A stretch of 64,000 nt of DNA from Streptomyces fulvoviolaceus (lineage in GTDB: Bacteria > Actinomycetota > Actinomycetes > Streptomycetales > Streptomycetaceae): the NCBI RefSeq assembly GCF_000718165.1, contig NZ_JOEY01000033.1, positions 1 through 64,000 on the forward strand, read 5' to 3'. The notes beneath the pieces are model-generated. The model saw only the letters and a list, made by a program, of their open reading frames with translations, ran no database searches and was not told the origin of the DNA. Below, one piece after another: positions 1-8,258 of this stretch (position 1 is its first letter; every line of letters begins with the position of its first letter). The position numbers and the translations under genes are program-made.

Positions 1-625
1 CGCCGGGGGTGGCTGCTGCGCGGGGGGTGCGGGTCGGGCGGGTCGGGGCTGGGGGGAGTTGGCCCTTCTGGGGGCCCCAGTCATTGGGGTCGGGGACGCC
101 TGGGGGGAGCATCTGGCGGCGCTTGGGACCGCCGTGTTCGGATTCGCCCGGCTCCTTCGCTCCCGGCCAGGCCTTGGCGACGCGTGCCGCCAGGACGAAG
201 TCCTTGCGGAGGGGGTGGCCCTCGAAGGTTTCCGGCAACAGGAGGTGGTTCAGGGACGGGTGGCCTTCGAAGGTCACGCCGAACATTTCGTGGGTCTCGC
301 GTTCGTGCCAGGCCGCGCCCGCGAAGACGCCCACCGCGGTGGGCAGCAGGGGGGCCTCGTGCGGGACCGTCGTGCGCAGGAGCAGGCGTCGTACCGGGGA
401 CAGGGCCGCCACGTGGGCCGCCACGCGGAAGCCCGTGCCGGGTTCGTCGACCGCGCTCAGCCAGTCGAAGTAGGTGCAGCCCAGGTCGTCACGGGCCGTC
501 TGCAGCGCGGCGATCCAGGAGGCCGGCGGTACGTCGACGGTCAGGACCTCGTAGGACTCCTCGGCCGTGGCGTCGGGGCCGAACAGTTCCTCGGCGGGAG
601 CGGGCAGCCAGCCGACGGCGGTCAT
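1..625 (-). CDS. nuoC: NADH-quinone oxidoreductase subunit C (partial, runs off left edge)
   Basis: This is the N-terminal 208 residues of a complex-I 30-kDa subunit, part of the peripheral arm that carries electrons to quinone. The translation begins [16 protein letters not shown]. It carries the family signature around [18 protein letters not shown], followed by [18 protein letters not shown]. The C-terminal part in view ([12 protein letters not shown] and onward) is proline/alanine rich, and the end lies outside the window. Its ATG shares an ATGA overlap with the nuoB stop codon, so the two are translationally coupled. Genes upstream are nuoA and nuoB on the same strand. The identity is firm; whether a nuoD part is fused to it cannot be seen. 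Confidence 0.9.
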   Translation of the reverse strand, partial: MTAVGWLPAPAEELFGPDATAEESYEVLTVDVPPASWIAALQTARDDLGCTYFDWLSAVDEPGTGFRVAAHVAALSPVRRLLLRTTVPHEAPLLPTAVGVFAGAAWHERETHEMFGVTFEGHPSLNHLLLPETFEGHPLRKDFVLAARVAKAWPGAKEPGESEHGGPKRRQMLPPGVPDPNDWGPQKGQLPPAPTRPTRTPRAAATPG

Positions 626-1236
626 CGGTCCTCCCCCGATGCCTTGACCGGCGGTTGCACCAACCCGCTCTGCAGCGCGGCGGTCGATGGGCGTGTCGTC
701 CCGTACCGCTCCTCCAGCGACTCCCGGGCGATCTTCTCCTGGAGCTTCAGGATTCCCTGGAGCAGGGCTTCCGGGCGGGGCGGGCAGCCGGGGACGTAGA
801 CGTCGACGGGGATGATCTGGTCGACGCCCTTGGTGACGGAGTACGAGTCCCAGTACGGGCCGCCGCAGTTGGAGCAGGCGCCGAAGGAGATGACGTACTT
901 CGGCTCGGGCATCTGCTCGTACAGGCGCTTCACGGCCGGGGCCATCTTGTCCGTGACCGTGCCGGAGACCACCATCAGGTCGGCCTGGCGCGGGCCGGGT
1001 GCGAAGGGGATCACGCCGAGGCGGATGAAGTCGTGGCGGGCCATCGACGCGGCGATGAACTCGATCGCGCAGCAGGCGAGGCCGAAGTTGAAGACCCAGA
1101 GCGAGTAGCGGCGGCCCCAGTTCAGGACCACCTTCATCGGCTCGGGGGCGAGGCGCGCGAGGGCGCCCAGCCGCTTCGGCTCCGGCAGGTACACGGGCTC
1201 GGCCGGGGTCTCGGAGGGAGTCGGGGTCACGTCCAT
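622..1236 (-). CDS. nuoB: NADH-quinone oxidoreductase subunit B
   Basis: This 204-residue PSST-type subunit holds the terminal [4Fe-4S] cluster N2 next to the quinone site. The ligand motifs are visible: the vicinal cysteines in [10 protein letters not shown], a cysteine in [14 protein letters not shown], and the last in VPGCPPRPE. The start was set at the ATG giving [11 protein letters not shown], because the reading frame upstream of it overlaps nuoA and has no family similarity. It overlaps the end of nuoA by 10 bases and the start of nuoC by 4. About 36 residues after the conserved core form an unconserved tail ([12 protein letters not shown]). Confidence 0.95.
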   Translation of the reverse strand: MDVTPTPSETPAEPVYLPEPKRLGALARLAPEPMKVVLNWGRRYSLWVFNFGLACCAIEFIAASMARHDFIRLGVIPFAPGPRQADLMVVSGTVTDKMAPAVKRLYEQMPEPKYVISFGACSNCGGPYWDSYSVTKGVDQIIPVDVYVPGCPPRPEALLQGILKLQEKIARESLEERYGTTRPSTAALQSGLVQPPVKASGEDR

Positions 1237-1622
1237 GCCAGGACGCCCTTCTTGTATGCGTACAGCAGGCCCACGGCCAGGAAGCCGAGGAAGATGAACA
1301 TCTCCACGAGGGTCGTCGCACCGTAGCCGGGGGCGGCGAAGACCGTCGCCCAGGGGAACAGGAAGATCGAGTCGACGGCGAAGATGACGTACAGGAAGGC
1401 GTAGACGTAGTAGCGGACCTGGGTGTGGGCCCAGCCCTCGCCGACGGGGTCGACTCCGCACTCGTACGTCATGAGCTTCTCGGGGGTGGGGACCACGGGC
1501 CGCAGCAGTCGGCCGGCCCCGAAGGCGACCGCGACGAACAGCACGCCGACGACGGCGAGCAGCCCGACGACCGAGTACGACTGGAAGTAGTCCGCCGCAA
1601 CGACAGTTGTCGGTCCCGGCAC
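1227..1622 (-). CDS. nuoA: NADH-quinone oxidoreductase subunit A
   Basis: This 131-residue membrane subunit of complex I has three transmembrane helices: roughly residues 12-34, one around the [21 protein letters not shown] stretch, and one near the C-terminus. The NuoA signature [14 protein letters not shown] is present. The start is a GTG ([13 protein letters not shown]) preceded by GAGCGAGGGAC as ribosome binding site; the open frame extends further upstream without similarity. It is the first gene of the leftward nuo transcript, and the promoter should lie between it and the divergent kinase gene. Confidence 0.93.
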   Translation of the reverse strand: MPGPTTVVAADYFQSYSVVGLLAVVGVLFVAVAFGAGRLLRPVVPTPEKLMTYECGVDPVGEGWAHTQVRYYVYAFLYVIFAVDSIFLFPWATVFAAPGYGATTLVEMFIFLGFLAVGLLYAYKKGVLAWT

Positions 1623-1791
1623 GTCCGTCCCTCGCTCCCTGGCCTCGCCTCGGCCTCGTGAACCTCGTGAACGCTGCTGTTCGACGATCTGTACGCACGG
1701 GAGTCTAGGCCCTGATAAAGGCACGGTAAGCAGCCCGTCACGCGTTGAACTGTCCTTCAGCGGTCTTCGACGGTTCCTGAACGGCCGGGGT

Positions 1792-1803
1792 GGGGTTTTC
1801 CCC
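1792..1803. promoter_or_regulatory. Candidate operator GGGGTTTTCCCC upstream of first sensor kinase
   Basis: The 12-mer GGGGTTTTCCCC lies in the divergent nuoA/kinase gap, 61 bases before the kinase start. The same sequence on the other strand (GGGGAAAACCCC) occurs at 3103-3114 before the second kinase. Arms extend to TGGGG/CCCCA at this copy. It may be a site for the partner response regulator; that is inference. Confidence 0.4.
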
Positions 1804-1863
1804 AGGGGATCGCGGCGGTCCGCCTCATGGCGTGGGGGCGGATCGCGCGGCACGCTAGCCCAT

Positions 1864-3075
1864 ATGACCGAACGCCTCCCGTCCCCGGATCGCACCGCGA
1901 GAGCCGGCGCAGCCGCCCGCGAAGCCGGCGACCGCCTGCCGCCGGCCCGTTTCGCCTACGACAAGCACACCTGGAAGGAGATCGCGCACCTCCTCGCGAA
2001 CCTTCCGGTGGCTCTGATCGGCTTCACCTACGTCGTGACGGTGCTGGCCACGGGCTTCTGGCTGACCGTGACGGTGATCGGGTTCCCGCTGCTCGCGGCC
2101 GGACTGCTGGGCGCCCGGCAACTGGGCAAGCTGGAGCGCGCACGTGCCCGGGCACTGCTCGGGGTGCATGTGGACGAGCCAAGTCCGCTGCCGTGGCGCA
2201 GCGGCAGCAGCAGCGACGGGTTCTTCGCCCAGCTGTGGATGGGGCTGAAGGACCCGGTCGGCTGGCGCACGGTGCTGTACGACTTCATCCGGCTGCCCTG
2301 GGGCATCCTCACCTTCACCATCACGCTGACCTCGTTGTTCGTGCTGTGGCCGGTGCTGCCGTTCATCGCGCGGGGTCTCGCCAACGTCGACCGGGTGATG
2401 GTGCGAGGTCTGCTGTCGCCCTCCGACGAACTGGAGCGGCGTATCGCCGAGTTGGAGTCGGACCGGGGGGTCGTGGTGGACGCGGCGGCGTCCGACCTGC
2501 GGCGCATCGAGCGGGATCTGCACGACGGGGCACAGGCCCGGCTGGTCAATCTGGCCATGGGCCTCGGTCTGGCCAAGGAGAAGCTCCTCGAAGACCCCGA
2601 GTACGCGCAGGCGATGGTCGCGGAGGCGCACGGCGAGGTGAAGCTCGCGCTGCAGGAGCTGCGGGATCTGGCGCGGGGCATCCATCCCGCCGTACTGACG
2701 GACCGCGGGCTGGACGCGGCGCTGTCGAGCGTCGCCTCGCGCTGCACGGTGCCGGTGAAGGTGACCGCCGATCTGGATGCGCGGCCGGTCGCGGCCATCG
2801 AGGGCATCGCCTACTTCACCGTCTCCGAGCTGCTGCAGAACGTCAGCAAGCACAGCGGGGCGCGGTCGGCCTCGGTCGATGTGTGGCAGTCGGACGACCG
2901 GCTGCTCATCCAGGTCTGGGACGACGGCCGCGGCGGCGCGCGCCTCGACGGCGGCACGGGTATGCGGGGTCTCGCCGACCGGCTGGACGCCGTGGACGGG
3001 CTGTTCGTCATCGACTCGCCGCCGGGCGGGCCGACCGTCGTGACGGCGGAGCTGCCGTGGCGGGACCGGACGTAG
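1864..3075 (+). CDS. Two-component sensor histidine kinase (HisKA_3 type), first paralogue
   Basis: A 403-residue membrane histidine kinase. Residues ~45-180 form the actinobacterial 'putative sensor' domain with four hydrophobic helices (LANLPVALIGFTYVV, LLAAGLLGARQ, ILTFTITLTSLFVLW). Next is a HisKA_3 dimerisation domain with phospho-acceptor His220 in IERDLHDGAQARLV. The HATPase domain follows, with the N box ELLQNVSKHSGA and G boxes VWDDGRGGA and GTGMRGLADRL. No good ribosome binding site precedes the ATG. It is a close paralogue of the next gene and, with it, precedes a single LuxR-type response regulator. The signal sensed is unknown. Confidence 0.92.
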   Translation: MTERLPSPDRTARAGAAAREAGDRLPPARFAYDKHTWKEIAHLLANLPVALIGFTYVVTVLATGFWLTVTVIGFPLLAAGLLGARQLGKLERARARALLGVHVDEPSPLPWRSGSSSDGFFAQLWMGLKDPVGWRTVLYDFIRLPWGILTFTITLTSLFVLWPVLPFIARGLANVDRVMVRGLLSPSDELERRIAELESDRGVVVDAAASDLRRIERDLHDGAQARLVNLAMGLGLAKEKLLEDPEYAQAMVAEAHGEVKLALQELRDLARGIHPAVLTDRGLDAALSSVASRCTVPVKVTADLDARPVAAIEGIAYFTVSELLQNVSKHSGARSASVDVWQSDDRLLIQVWDDGRGGARLDGGTGMRGLADRLDAVDGLFVIDSPPGGPTVVTAELPWRDRT

Positions 3076-3102
3076 ACCCCTGCCGGGGAGTCGGGGAGGG
3101 GT

Positions 3103-3114
3103 GGGGAAAACCCC
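3103..3114. promoter_or_regulatory. Candidate operator GGGGAAAACCCC upstream of second sensor kinase
   Basis: This is the exact reverse complement of the 12-mer at 1792-1803, 99 bases before the second kinase gene. The paired placement before both kinases suggests a shared regulatory protein. Confidence 0.4.
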
Positions 3115-3213
3115 CCTTCCAAGACGCCGACGGACTCCATGGTCCGGTGACCTGCGGCCGAGCAGGGTGGAGATACGGCACCACATGCACGGGACGAGAG
3201 AAGGACGACGTCG

Positions 3214-4569
3214 ATGGCCACGGACTACGGGCAGGACTACGGGTACGACAGTGGGCTCGGGTTCCCCGAGGGCGGGCGGCGGCACCGGTTGCCGGCCCCG
3301 CTTCGGGCGCCGTTCGAGGGGCGCTCCTGGCGGGAGTTCGGCTATGTGCTGCTGAGCCTGCCGATCAGCATCCTGCTGTTCACGTACGCCGTCACGATGG
3401 TCTCGATCGGCGCGGGACTGCTCGTGACCTTCCTCGGGATTCCGGTGCTGGCGGCCGGGCTCGCGGGCTGCCGTGGACTCGGGGCGCTGGAGCGGGCGCG
3501 GGCGCGGGCGATGCTCGGCCTCGAGGTCGCCGACCCGGAGCCGCTGCGGATGAAGAAGCAGGGCTTCATGGCCTGGATGGGGGCCGTCCTCAAGAGCGGC
3601 ACGTCGTGGCGGACGCTGTTGTACTCGGTGTTGCAGCTGCCGTGGTCGGTGTTCTCGTTCGTCGTCGCGGTGAACTTCTGGGTGTACGGGTGGGCGGCGC
3701 TGACGTATCCGCTGTGGTTCTGGCTCTTTCCGTTGTACGGCGGGCAGGACGGGCTTCAGCTGTACGGCGACGAGACCCACCACATCTACCTGGACAACCC
3801 CTTCGAGATCGGCGTGACCGCGCTGGTGGGGCTGCTGTTCACGCTGGCCACGCCGTGGATCGTGCGGGCACTGACGATGGTGGACCGGCTGCTGGTGCAC
3901 GGGCTGCTCGGGCCGTCGCAGCTGGCCACGCGCGTGGTGGAGCTGGAGTCGGACCGGGGGGTCGTCGTCGATACGGCGGCTGCGGATCTGCGGCGTATCG
4001 AGCGGGACCTGCATGACGGGGCGCAGGCCCGGCTGGTGGCGTTGGCCATGGACCTGGGGTTGGCGAAGGAGAAGCTGACGGAGGATCCGGAGGCGGCGGC
4101 GCGGATGGTGGACGACGCGCACGGCGAGGTGAAGACGGCGCTGCAGGAGTTGCGGGATCTGGCGCGGGGGATCCATCCGGCGGTGCTGACGGACCGGGGG
4201 CTGGATGCGGCGTTGTCCGCGGTGTCGTCGCGGTGCACCGTGCCGGTGCAGGTGGAGGTGGATCTGCCTGCGCGGCCGGCGCCGGCGATCGAGGGGATCG
4301 CGTACTTCACCGTCTCCGAGCTGCTGCAGAACATCAGCAAGCACTCTCGGGCGACCTGGGCCGGGGTGGATGTGTGGCGGGTGGAGAACCGGCTGATGTT
4401 GCAGGTGGTGGACAACGGGGTGGGCGGGGCGAGTGCCTCCGGCGGGTCGGGGCTGGCGGGGTTGGCCGAGCGGCTCGACGCGGTGGACGGGATTCTGGTG
4501 GTGGACTCGCCGGTCGGGGGGCCTACTCGGGTGACTGCGGAGTTGCCCTGGCGGGGGGAGCGGGTGTGA
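3214..4569 (+). CDS. Two-component sensor histidine kinase (HisKA_3 type), second paralogue
   Basis: A 451-residue kinase built like the preceding one and clearly homologous along its length. It has an N-terminal 'sensor' domain with hydrophobic helices (FGYVLLSLPISILLF, TLLYSVLQLPWSVFSFVVAV, LVGLLFTLATPWIV), phospho-acceptor His267 in IERDLHDGAQARLVA, N box ELLQNISKHSRA and G boxes VVDNGVGGA and GSGLAGLAERL. It is about 48 residues longer because of an insertion near residues 150-200 (YPLWFWLFPLYGGQDG). The start ATG is preceded by GAGAAGGACGACGTCG. The 138-base gap after the first kinase holds its own candidate operator, so the two may be separately transcribed. Confidence 0.92.
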   Translation: MATDYGQDYGYDSGLGFPEGGRRHRLPAPLRAPFEGRSWREFGYVLLSLPISILLFTYAVTMVSIGAGLLVTFLGIPVLAAGLAGCRGLGALERARARAMLGLEVADPEPLRMKKQGFMAWMGAVLKSGTSWRTLLYSVLQLPWSVFSFVVAVNFWVYGWAALTYPLWFWLFPLYGGQDGLQLYGDETHHIYLDNPFEIGVTALVGLLFTLATPWIVRALTMVDRLLVHGLLGPSQLATRVVELESDRGVVVDTAAADLRRIERDLHDGAQARLVALAMDLGLAKEKLTEDPEAAARMVDDAHGEVKTALQELRDLARGIHPAVLTDRGLDAALSAVSSRCTVPVQVEVDLPARPAPAIEGIAYFTVSELLQNISKHSRATWAGVDVWRVENRLMLQVVDNGVGGASASGGSGLAGLAERLDAVDGILVVDSPVGGPTRVTAELPWRGERV

Positions 4570-4573
4570 GGGG

Positions 4574-4630
4574 GCGGTGAGTGGCCTGCGGCGGAGCGGG
4601 GTGAGGGCGCGGTGAGTGGCCTGCGGCGGA
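4574..4630. repeat. 22-bp direct repeat after the second kinase
   Basis: GCGGTGAGTGGCCTGCGGCGGA occurs at 4574-4595 and again at 4609-4630, a 35-bp period just after the kinase stop. It looks like a local duplication. Confidence 0.7.
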
Positions 4631-4673
4631 GGCGCTGATGGATGCGGTCTCGCCCCCGCCGCCGCCCCTACCC

Positions 4674-4757
4674 TTCCCGTCTTCTGGGGGCTGCCGCCCC
4701 CAGACCCCCGCTGTCGGCCCTGAACGGGCCTCGTCCGCAAACGCCGGACGGGCTGAA
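4674..4757 (+). repeat. Dispersed intergenic repeat, copy 1
   Basis: This is an ~85-bp GC-rich element. It starts with a hairpin (TGGGGGCTGCCGCCCCCAGA) and ends with an inverted half (CGCAAACGCCGGACGGGCTGAA). A close copy in the opposite orientation is at 31264-31350. Such elements are common between Streptomyces genes and probably act as terminators. A partial third copy of the right half (CCTCGAACGCCGGACCGGCA) lies at about 4822-4845. Confidence 0.7.
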
Positions 4758-4835
4758 ATGCACCCCGGCGCCGGTAAGCCAAGCCCCCAGCGGGTGGGTG
4801 GGGGATCGGGACGGCAATATCCGTCCTCGAACGCC

Positions 4836-5176
4836 GGACCGGCAGGTTGGCTGAGCCCCTGCCACCCTCAGAACCACCTTCCCCTTGTTCCGCCCCTCCC
4901 CCAACACCCGATGGGCCTCCCCCGCCTCCTCCAGCGCGTACTCCTCCGTCACGTCGATCCATACGTCCCCGGCCGCAGCCAGCACCAACGCGCTCACCGC
5001 ACGGCGCCGCAGCGCATCCGGATCCCGGCGGGACAGGTCACCGATGTTGTAGCCGGTCAGGGTGCGGTTGTTCTTCCAGACCGGGAGGACCGGGAGGTGG
5101 AGGTCGGGGTCCGGGAGGTCGACCAGGCGCAGCACCTCCGGTCCGCCGGTCTCCTTGAACGCGATCGCCCGTATGG
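4836..5176 (-). pseudogene. Remnant of a zinc-type quinone oxidoreductase / alcohol dehydrogenase
   Basis: Read on the minus strand, the typical N-terminus of an NADPH:quinone reductase (RAIAFKETGGPEVLRLVDLP) is joined in frame, after about ten unrelated residues, to the C-terminal part (NRTLTGYNIGDLSRRDPDAL, then AHRVLGEGRNKGKVVLRV). The roughly 200 residues between them, including the nucleotide-binding fold, are missing. The expected ATG is ATA, and the frame runs on past the natural end without a stop. This is an internally deleted pseudogene between the kinases and their regulator. I cannot exclude transcription, but no functional enzyme can result. Confidence 0.8.
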
Positions 5177-5190
5177 GCCTGCCCCCCTCC

Positions 5191-5211
5191 GTCAGGCGCC
5201 CGGCGCCTGAC
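5191..5211. promoter_or_regulatory. Perfect 9-bp inverted repeat upstream of the pseudogene
   Basis: GTCAGGCGC (5191-5199) and GCGCCTGAC (5203-5211) form a perfect inverted repeat with a 3-base centre, just upstream of the lost start of the oxidoreductase remnant. A 12-bp direct repeat ATCGACAACAAG follows at 5213-5224 and 5228-5239. It is either a relic operator or a terminator for the opposite strand. Confidence 0.5.
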
Positions 5212-5415
5212 CATCGACAACAAGGTGATCGACAACAAGACGTGCAAGAGGCCGAAACCTGAGGTCCGACCCCGTCATTCCCACCCCTTATTCCTGTTGC
5301 CCGGGCCCGCCCGCATCCGAATGCTGGAATGCTGGACCTGTTCAGCGGGCGGGCGTCGGACGGGCGTGAGCCGGGCTGGGCTGGCTGTGGGGGGCCGAGA
5401 ATCGTGGAGGACAGG

Positions 5416-6075
5416 GTGCGGGTGGTCATCGCCGAGGATTCAGTGCTGCTCAGGGAGGGCCTGACCCGGTTGCTGACCGACCGCGGGCACGAGGTCGTGG
5501 CCGGTGTGGGGGACGGGGACGCGCTGATCAAGACGATCGGTGAGCTGGACGCGGCGGGCGCGCTGCCCGACGTCGTCGTGGCGGATGTGCGGATGCCGCC
5601 CACCCACACCGACGAGGGGGTGCGGGCCGCCGTACAGCTGCGCAAGGCGCATCCCGGACTCGGGGTGCTCGTGCTGTCGCAGTACGTGGAGGAGCGGTAC
5701 GCCACCGAGCTGCTGGCGGGTTCCAGCCACGGGGTCGGCTATCTGCTCAAGGACCGGGTAGCCGAGGTCCGTGAGTTCGTGGACGCGGTGGTGCGGGTGG
5801 CCGAGGGGGGTACGGCCCTTGACCCGGAGGTCGTCGCGCAGTTGCTCGGCCGCAGCCGCAAGCAGGACGTGCTCGCGGGACTCACCCCGCGGGAGCGGGA
5901 GGTCCTGGGGCTGATGGCCGAGGGGCGGACGAACTCGGCGATCGCGCGGCAGCTCGTGGTGAGCGACGGAGCCGTGGAGAAGCACGTCAGCAACATCTTC
6001 CTGAAGCTCGGGCTGTCGCAGAGCGACGGGGACCACCGGCGCGTGCTGGCGGTCCTCACCTACCTGAACTCGTGA
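5416..6075 (+). CDS. LuxR/NarL-family response regulator
   Basis: A 219-residue two-component response regulator. The receiver domain has the acidic pair in VIAEDSVLLREG and the phospho-acceptor Asp57 in VVVADVRMPP. It is followed by a linker and a C-terminal LuxR helix-turn-helix (LTPREREVLGLMAEGRTNSAIARQL, VEKHVSNIFLKLGL). The GTG at 5416 was chosen because GGAGG lies five bases upstream and the protein then begins directly with the receiver fold (VRVVIAEDS); a GTG at 5404 would add four residues. It is the only response regulator near two kinases and is presumably their common target. Confidence 0.92.
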   Translation: MRVVIAEDSVLLREGLTRLLTDRGHEVVAGVGDGDALIKTIGELDAAGALPDVVVADVRMPPTHTDEGVRAAVQLRKAHPGLGVLVLSQYVEERYATELLAGSSHGVGYLLKDRVAEVREFVDAVVRVAEGGTALDPEVVAQLLGRSRKQDVLAGLTPREREVLGLMAEGRTNSAIARQLVVSDGAVEKHVSNIFLKLGLSQSDGDHRRVLAVLTYLNS

Positions 6076-6079
6076 GCAT

Positions 6080-6094
6080 CTGACACCGTGTCAG
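6080..6094. promoter_or_regulatory. 15-bp perfect palindrome CTGACACCGTGTCAG
   Basis: CTGACAC and GTGTCAG flank a single C, starting five bases after the regulator stop and 235 bases before korA. No T-run follows, so it may be a protein-binding site or a weak terminator. The rest of the 254-base gap shows no other feature. Confidence 0.45.
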
Positions 6095-6329
6095 ACAGTG
6101 AGAGAGGCACACGGCGGCACCGAAGAACCGCGGGACGAAAGGGTGCGTCTTCAAGAACAGCGCCGGGGGGCGAGTAAATCGTGACAAGTCAGGGCGTCGA
6201 ATCGTCTCAAAACCATGTCCATCATGCGAATGGCCGAGGGAAGGCGACCCCTGCGGTCGTAGGGTTGATCCTGGGAAGGCCTGCGGGAAGGCCGCTCCCG
6301 AACAGCCGCCTCGAGGGAGGTCCAGTTCA

Positions 6330-8258
6330 GTGACCAGTCAGGTCAGCAGCCCAGCGGAGCAGGCCGACGGAACCGTCGTGGGAGAGCAGCGCAAAGGGGC
6401 CGGCGTGAAGGACGTCCGCCGCCTCGACCGGGTGATCATTCGTTTCGCGGGCGACTCCGGTGACGGGATGCAGCTCACCGGTGACCGTTTCACCTCGGAG
6501 ACGGCGTCCTTCGGGAACGACCTGTCCACCCTTCCCAACTTCCCTGCCGAGATCCGGGCCCCTGCCGGCACCCTGCCAGGTGTCTCCTCCTTCCAGCTGC
6601 ACTTCGCCGACCACGACATCCTGACCCCCGGTGACGCACCGAACGTGCTGGTCGCGATGAACCCGGCGGCCCTGAAAGCGAACATCGCCGATCTGCCACG
6701 CGGCGCGGAGATCATCGTCAACACGGACGAGTTCACCAAACGGGCGATGCAGAAAGTGGGGTACGCGGCCTCGCCGCTGGAGGATGGCTCGCTCGACGGT
6801 TACAGCCTCCACCCGGTCCCCTTGACCACACTGACCGTCGAGGCCCTCAAGGAATTCGACCTCACCCGTAAAGAGGCCGAGCGCAGCAAGAACATGTTCG
6901 CGCTCGGCCTCTTGTCGTGGATGTACCACCGGCCCACCGAGGGGACCGAGAAGTTCCTGCGGACCAAGTTCGCGAAGAAGCCGGAGATCGCCGAGGCGAA
7001 CCTCGCCGCCTTCCGCGCGGGCTGGAACTTCGGCGAGACGACGGAGGACTTCGCGGTCTCGTACGAGATCGCCCCGGCGACCACGGCCTTCCCGACCGGC
7101 ACCTACCGCAACATCTCCGGGAACCTCGCCCTGTCCTACGGGCTGATCTCGGCGTCTCGACAGGCGGACCTGCCGCTGTTCCTCGGGTCGTACCCGATCA
7201 CCCCGGCCTCGGACATCCTGCACGAGCTGAGCAAGCACAAGAACTTCGGCGTACGGACCTTCCAGGCCGAGGACGAGATCGCCGGCATCGGCGCGGCCCT
7301 GGGCGCGGCCTTCGGCGGCTCGCTGGCCGTCACCACCACGTCCGGCCCGGGTGTGGCGCTGAAGTCCGAGACCATCGGGCTCGCCGTGTCCCTGGAGCTG
7401 CCGCTCCTCGTCATCGACATCCAGCGCGGCGGGCCGTCCACCGGTCTGCCCACCAAGACCGAGCAGGCGGACCTGCTGCAGGCGATGTTCGGCCGCAACG
7501 GCGAGGCGCCGGTCCCGATCGTCGCGCCGCGCACCCCGGCCGACTGCTTCGACGCGGCGATCGAGGCGGCCCGTATCGCCCTCACCTACCGCACGCCGGT
7601 GATGCTGCTGTCCGACGGCTACCTGGCCAACGGCTCGGAGCCCTGGCGCATCCCGGAGATCGACGAACTCCCGGACCTGACCGTGCAGTTCGCACAGGGG
7701 CCGAACCACACCCTGGACGACGGCACCGAGGTCTTCTGGCCGTACAAGCGTGACCCGCTCACCCTCGCCCGCCCGTGGGCGATCCCCGGCACGCCCGGTC
7801 TCGAGCACCGCATCGGCGGGATCGAGAAGGAGGACGGCACGGGCAACATCTCCTACGCCCCGGCCAACCACGACTTCATGGTCCGCACCCGCCAGGCCAA
7901 GATCGACGGCATCGACGTACCGGACCTGGAGGTCGACGACCCGCACGAGGCGAGCACGCTGGTGCTGGGCTGGGGCTCGACGTACGGACCGATCACGGCG
8001 GCGGTACGGCGGCTGCGCACGGCCGGCGAGTCCATCGCGCAGGCCCATCTGCGCCATCTCAACCCCTTCCCGAAGAACCTCGGCGCCGTCCTGAAGCGCT
8101 ACGACAAGGTGGTCATCCCCGAGATGAACCTCGGGCAGCTCGCCACCCTGGTCCGGGCGAAGTACCTGGTCGACGCGCACTCCTACAACCAGGTCAACGG
8201 CATGCCGTTCAAGGCCGAACAGCTCGCCACGGCTCTCAAGGAGGCCATCGATGGCTGA
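6330..8258 (+). CDS. korA: 2-oxoacid:ferredoxin oxidoreductase, alpha (gamma-alpha fused) subunit
   Basis: A 642-residue subunit of the enzyme that oxidatively decarboxylates 2-oxoglutarate to succinyl-CoA with ferredoxin as acceptor. The N-terminal gamma-type domain has FAGDSGDGMQLTGDRF at about residue 40. The alpha domain has YPITPASDILHELSKHK, the QAEDEIAGIGAALGAAFGGS motif and the RGGPSTGLPTKTEQADLLQA loop. The start is GTG, preceded by GAGGGAGG. It overlaps korB by eight bases (ATGGCTGA). The specific substrate (2-oxoglutarate rather than pyruvate) is inferred from the actinobacterial KorAB type with fused gamma-alpha chains. Confidence 0.93.
   Translation: MTSQVSSPAEQADGTVVGEQRKGAGVKDVRRLDRVIIRFAGDSGDGMQLTGDRFTSETASFGNDLSTLPNFPAEIRAPAGTLPGVSSFQLHFADHDILTPGDAPNVLVAMNPAALKANIADLPRGAEIIVNTDEFTKRAMQKVGYAASPLEDGSLDGYSLHPVPLTTLTVEALKEFDLTRKEAERSKNMFALGLLSWMYHRPTEGTEKFLRTKFAKKPEIAEANLAAFRAGWNFGETTEDFAVSYEIAPATTAFPTGTYRNISGNLALSYGLISASRQADLPLFLGSYPITPASDILHELSKHKNFGVRTFQAEDEIAGIGAALGAAFGGSLAVTTTSGPGVALKSETIGLAVSLELPLLVIDIQRGGPSTGLPTKTEQADLLQAMFGRNGEAPVPIVAPRTPADCFDAAIEAARIALTYRTPVMLLSDGYLANGSEPWRIPEIDELPDLTVQFAQGPNHTLDDGTEVFWPYKRDPLTLARPWAIPGTPGLEHRIGGIEKEDGTGNISYAPANHDFMVRTRQAKIDGIDVPDLEVDDPHEASTLVLGWGSTYGPITAAVRRLRTAGESIAQAHLRHLNPFPKNLGAVLKRYDKVVIPEMNLGQLATLVRAKYLVDAHSYNQVNGMPFKAEQLATALKEAIDG

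Noticed and set aside
1855..4962. 1035-codon open frame on the minus strand across both kinase genes
   Set aside because: It is antisense to two clear kinases, has Arg/Gln/Pro/His-rich composition and no domain. Long antisense frames are normal in this GC range.
4638..5210. Possible plus-strand gene in the kinase/regulator gap
   Set aside because: The frame is built from the dispersed repeat and the antisense of the oxidoreductase remnant, Pro/Arg rich, with no homology.
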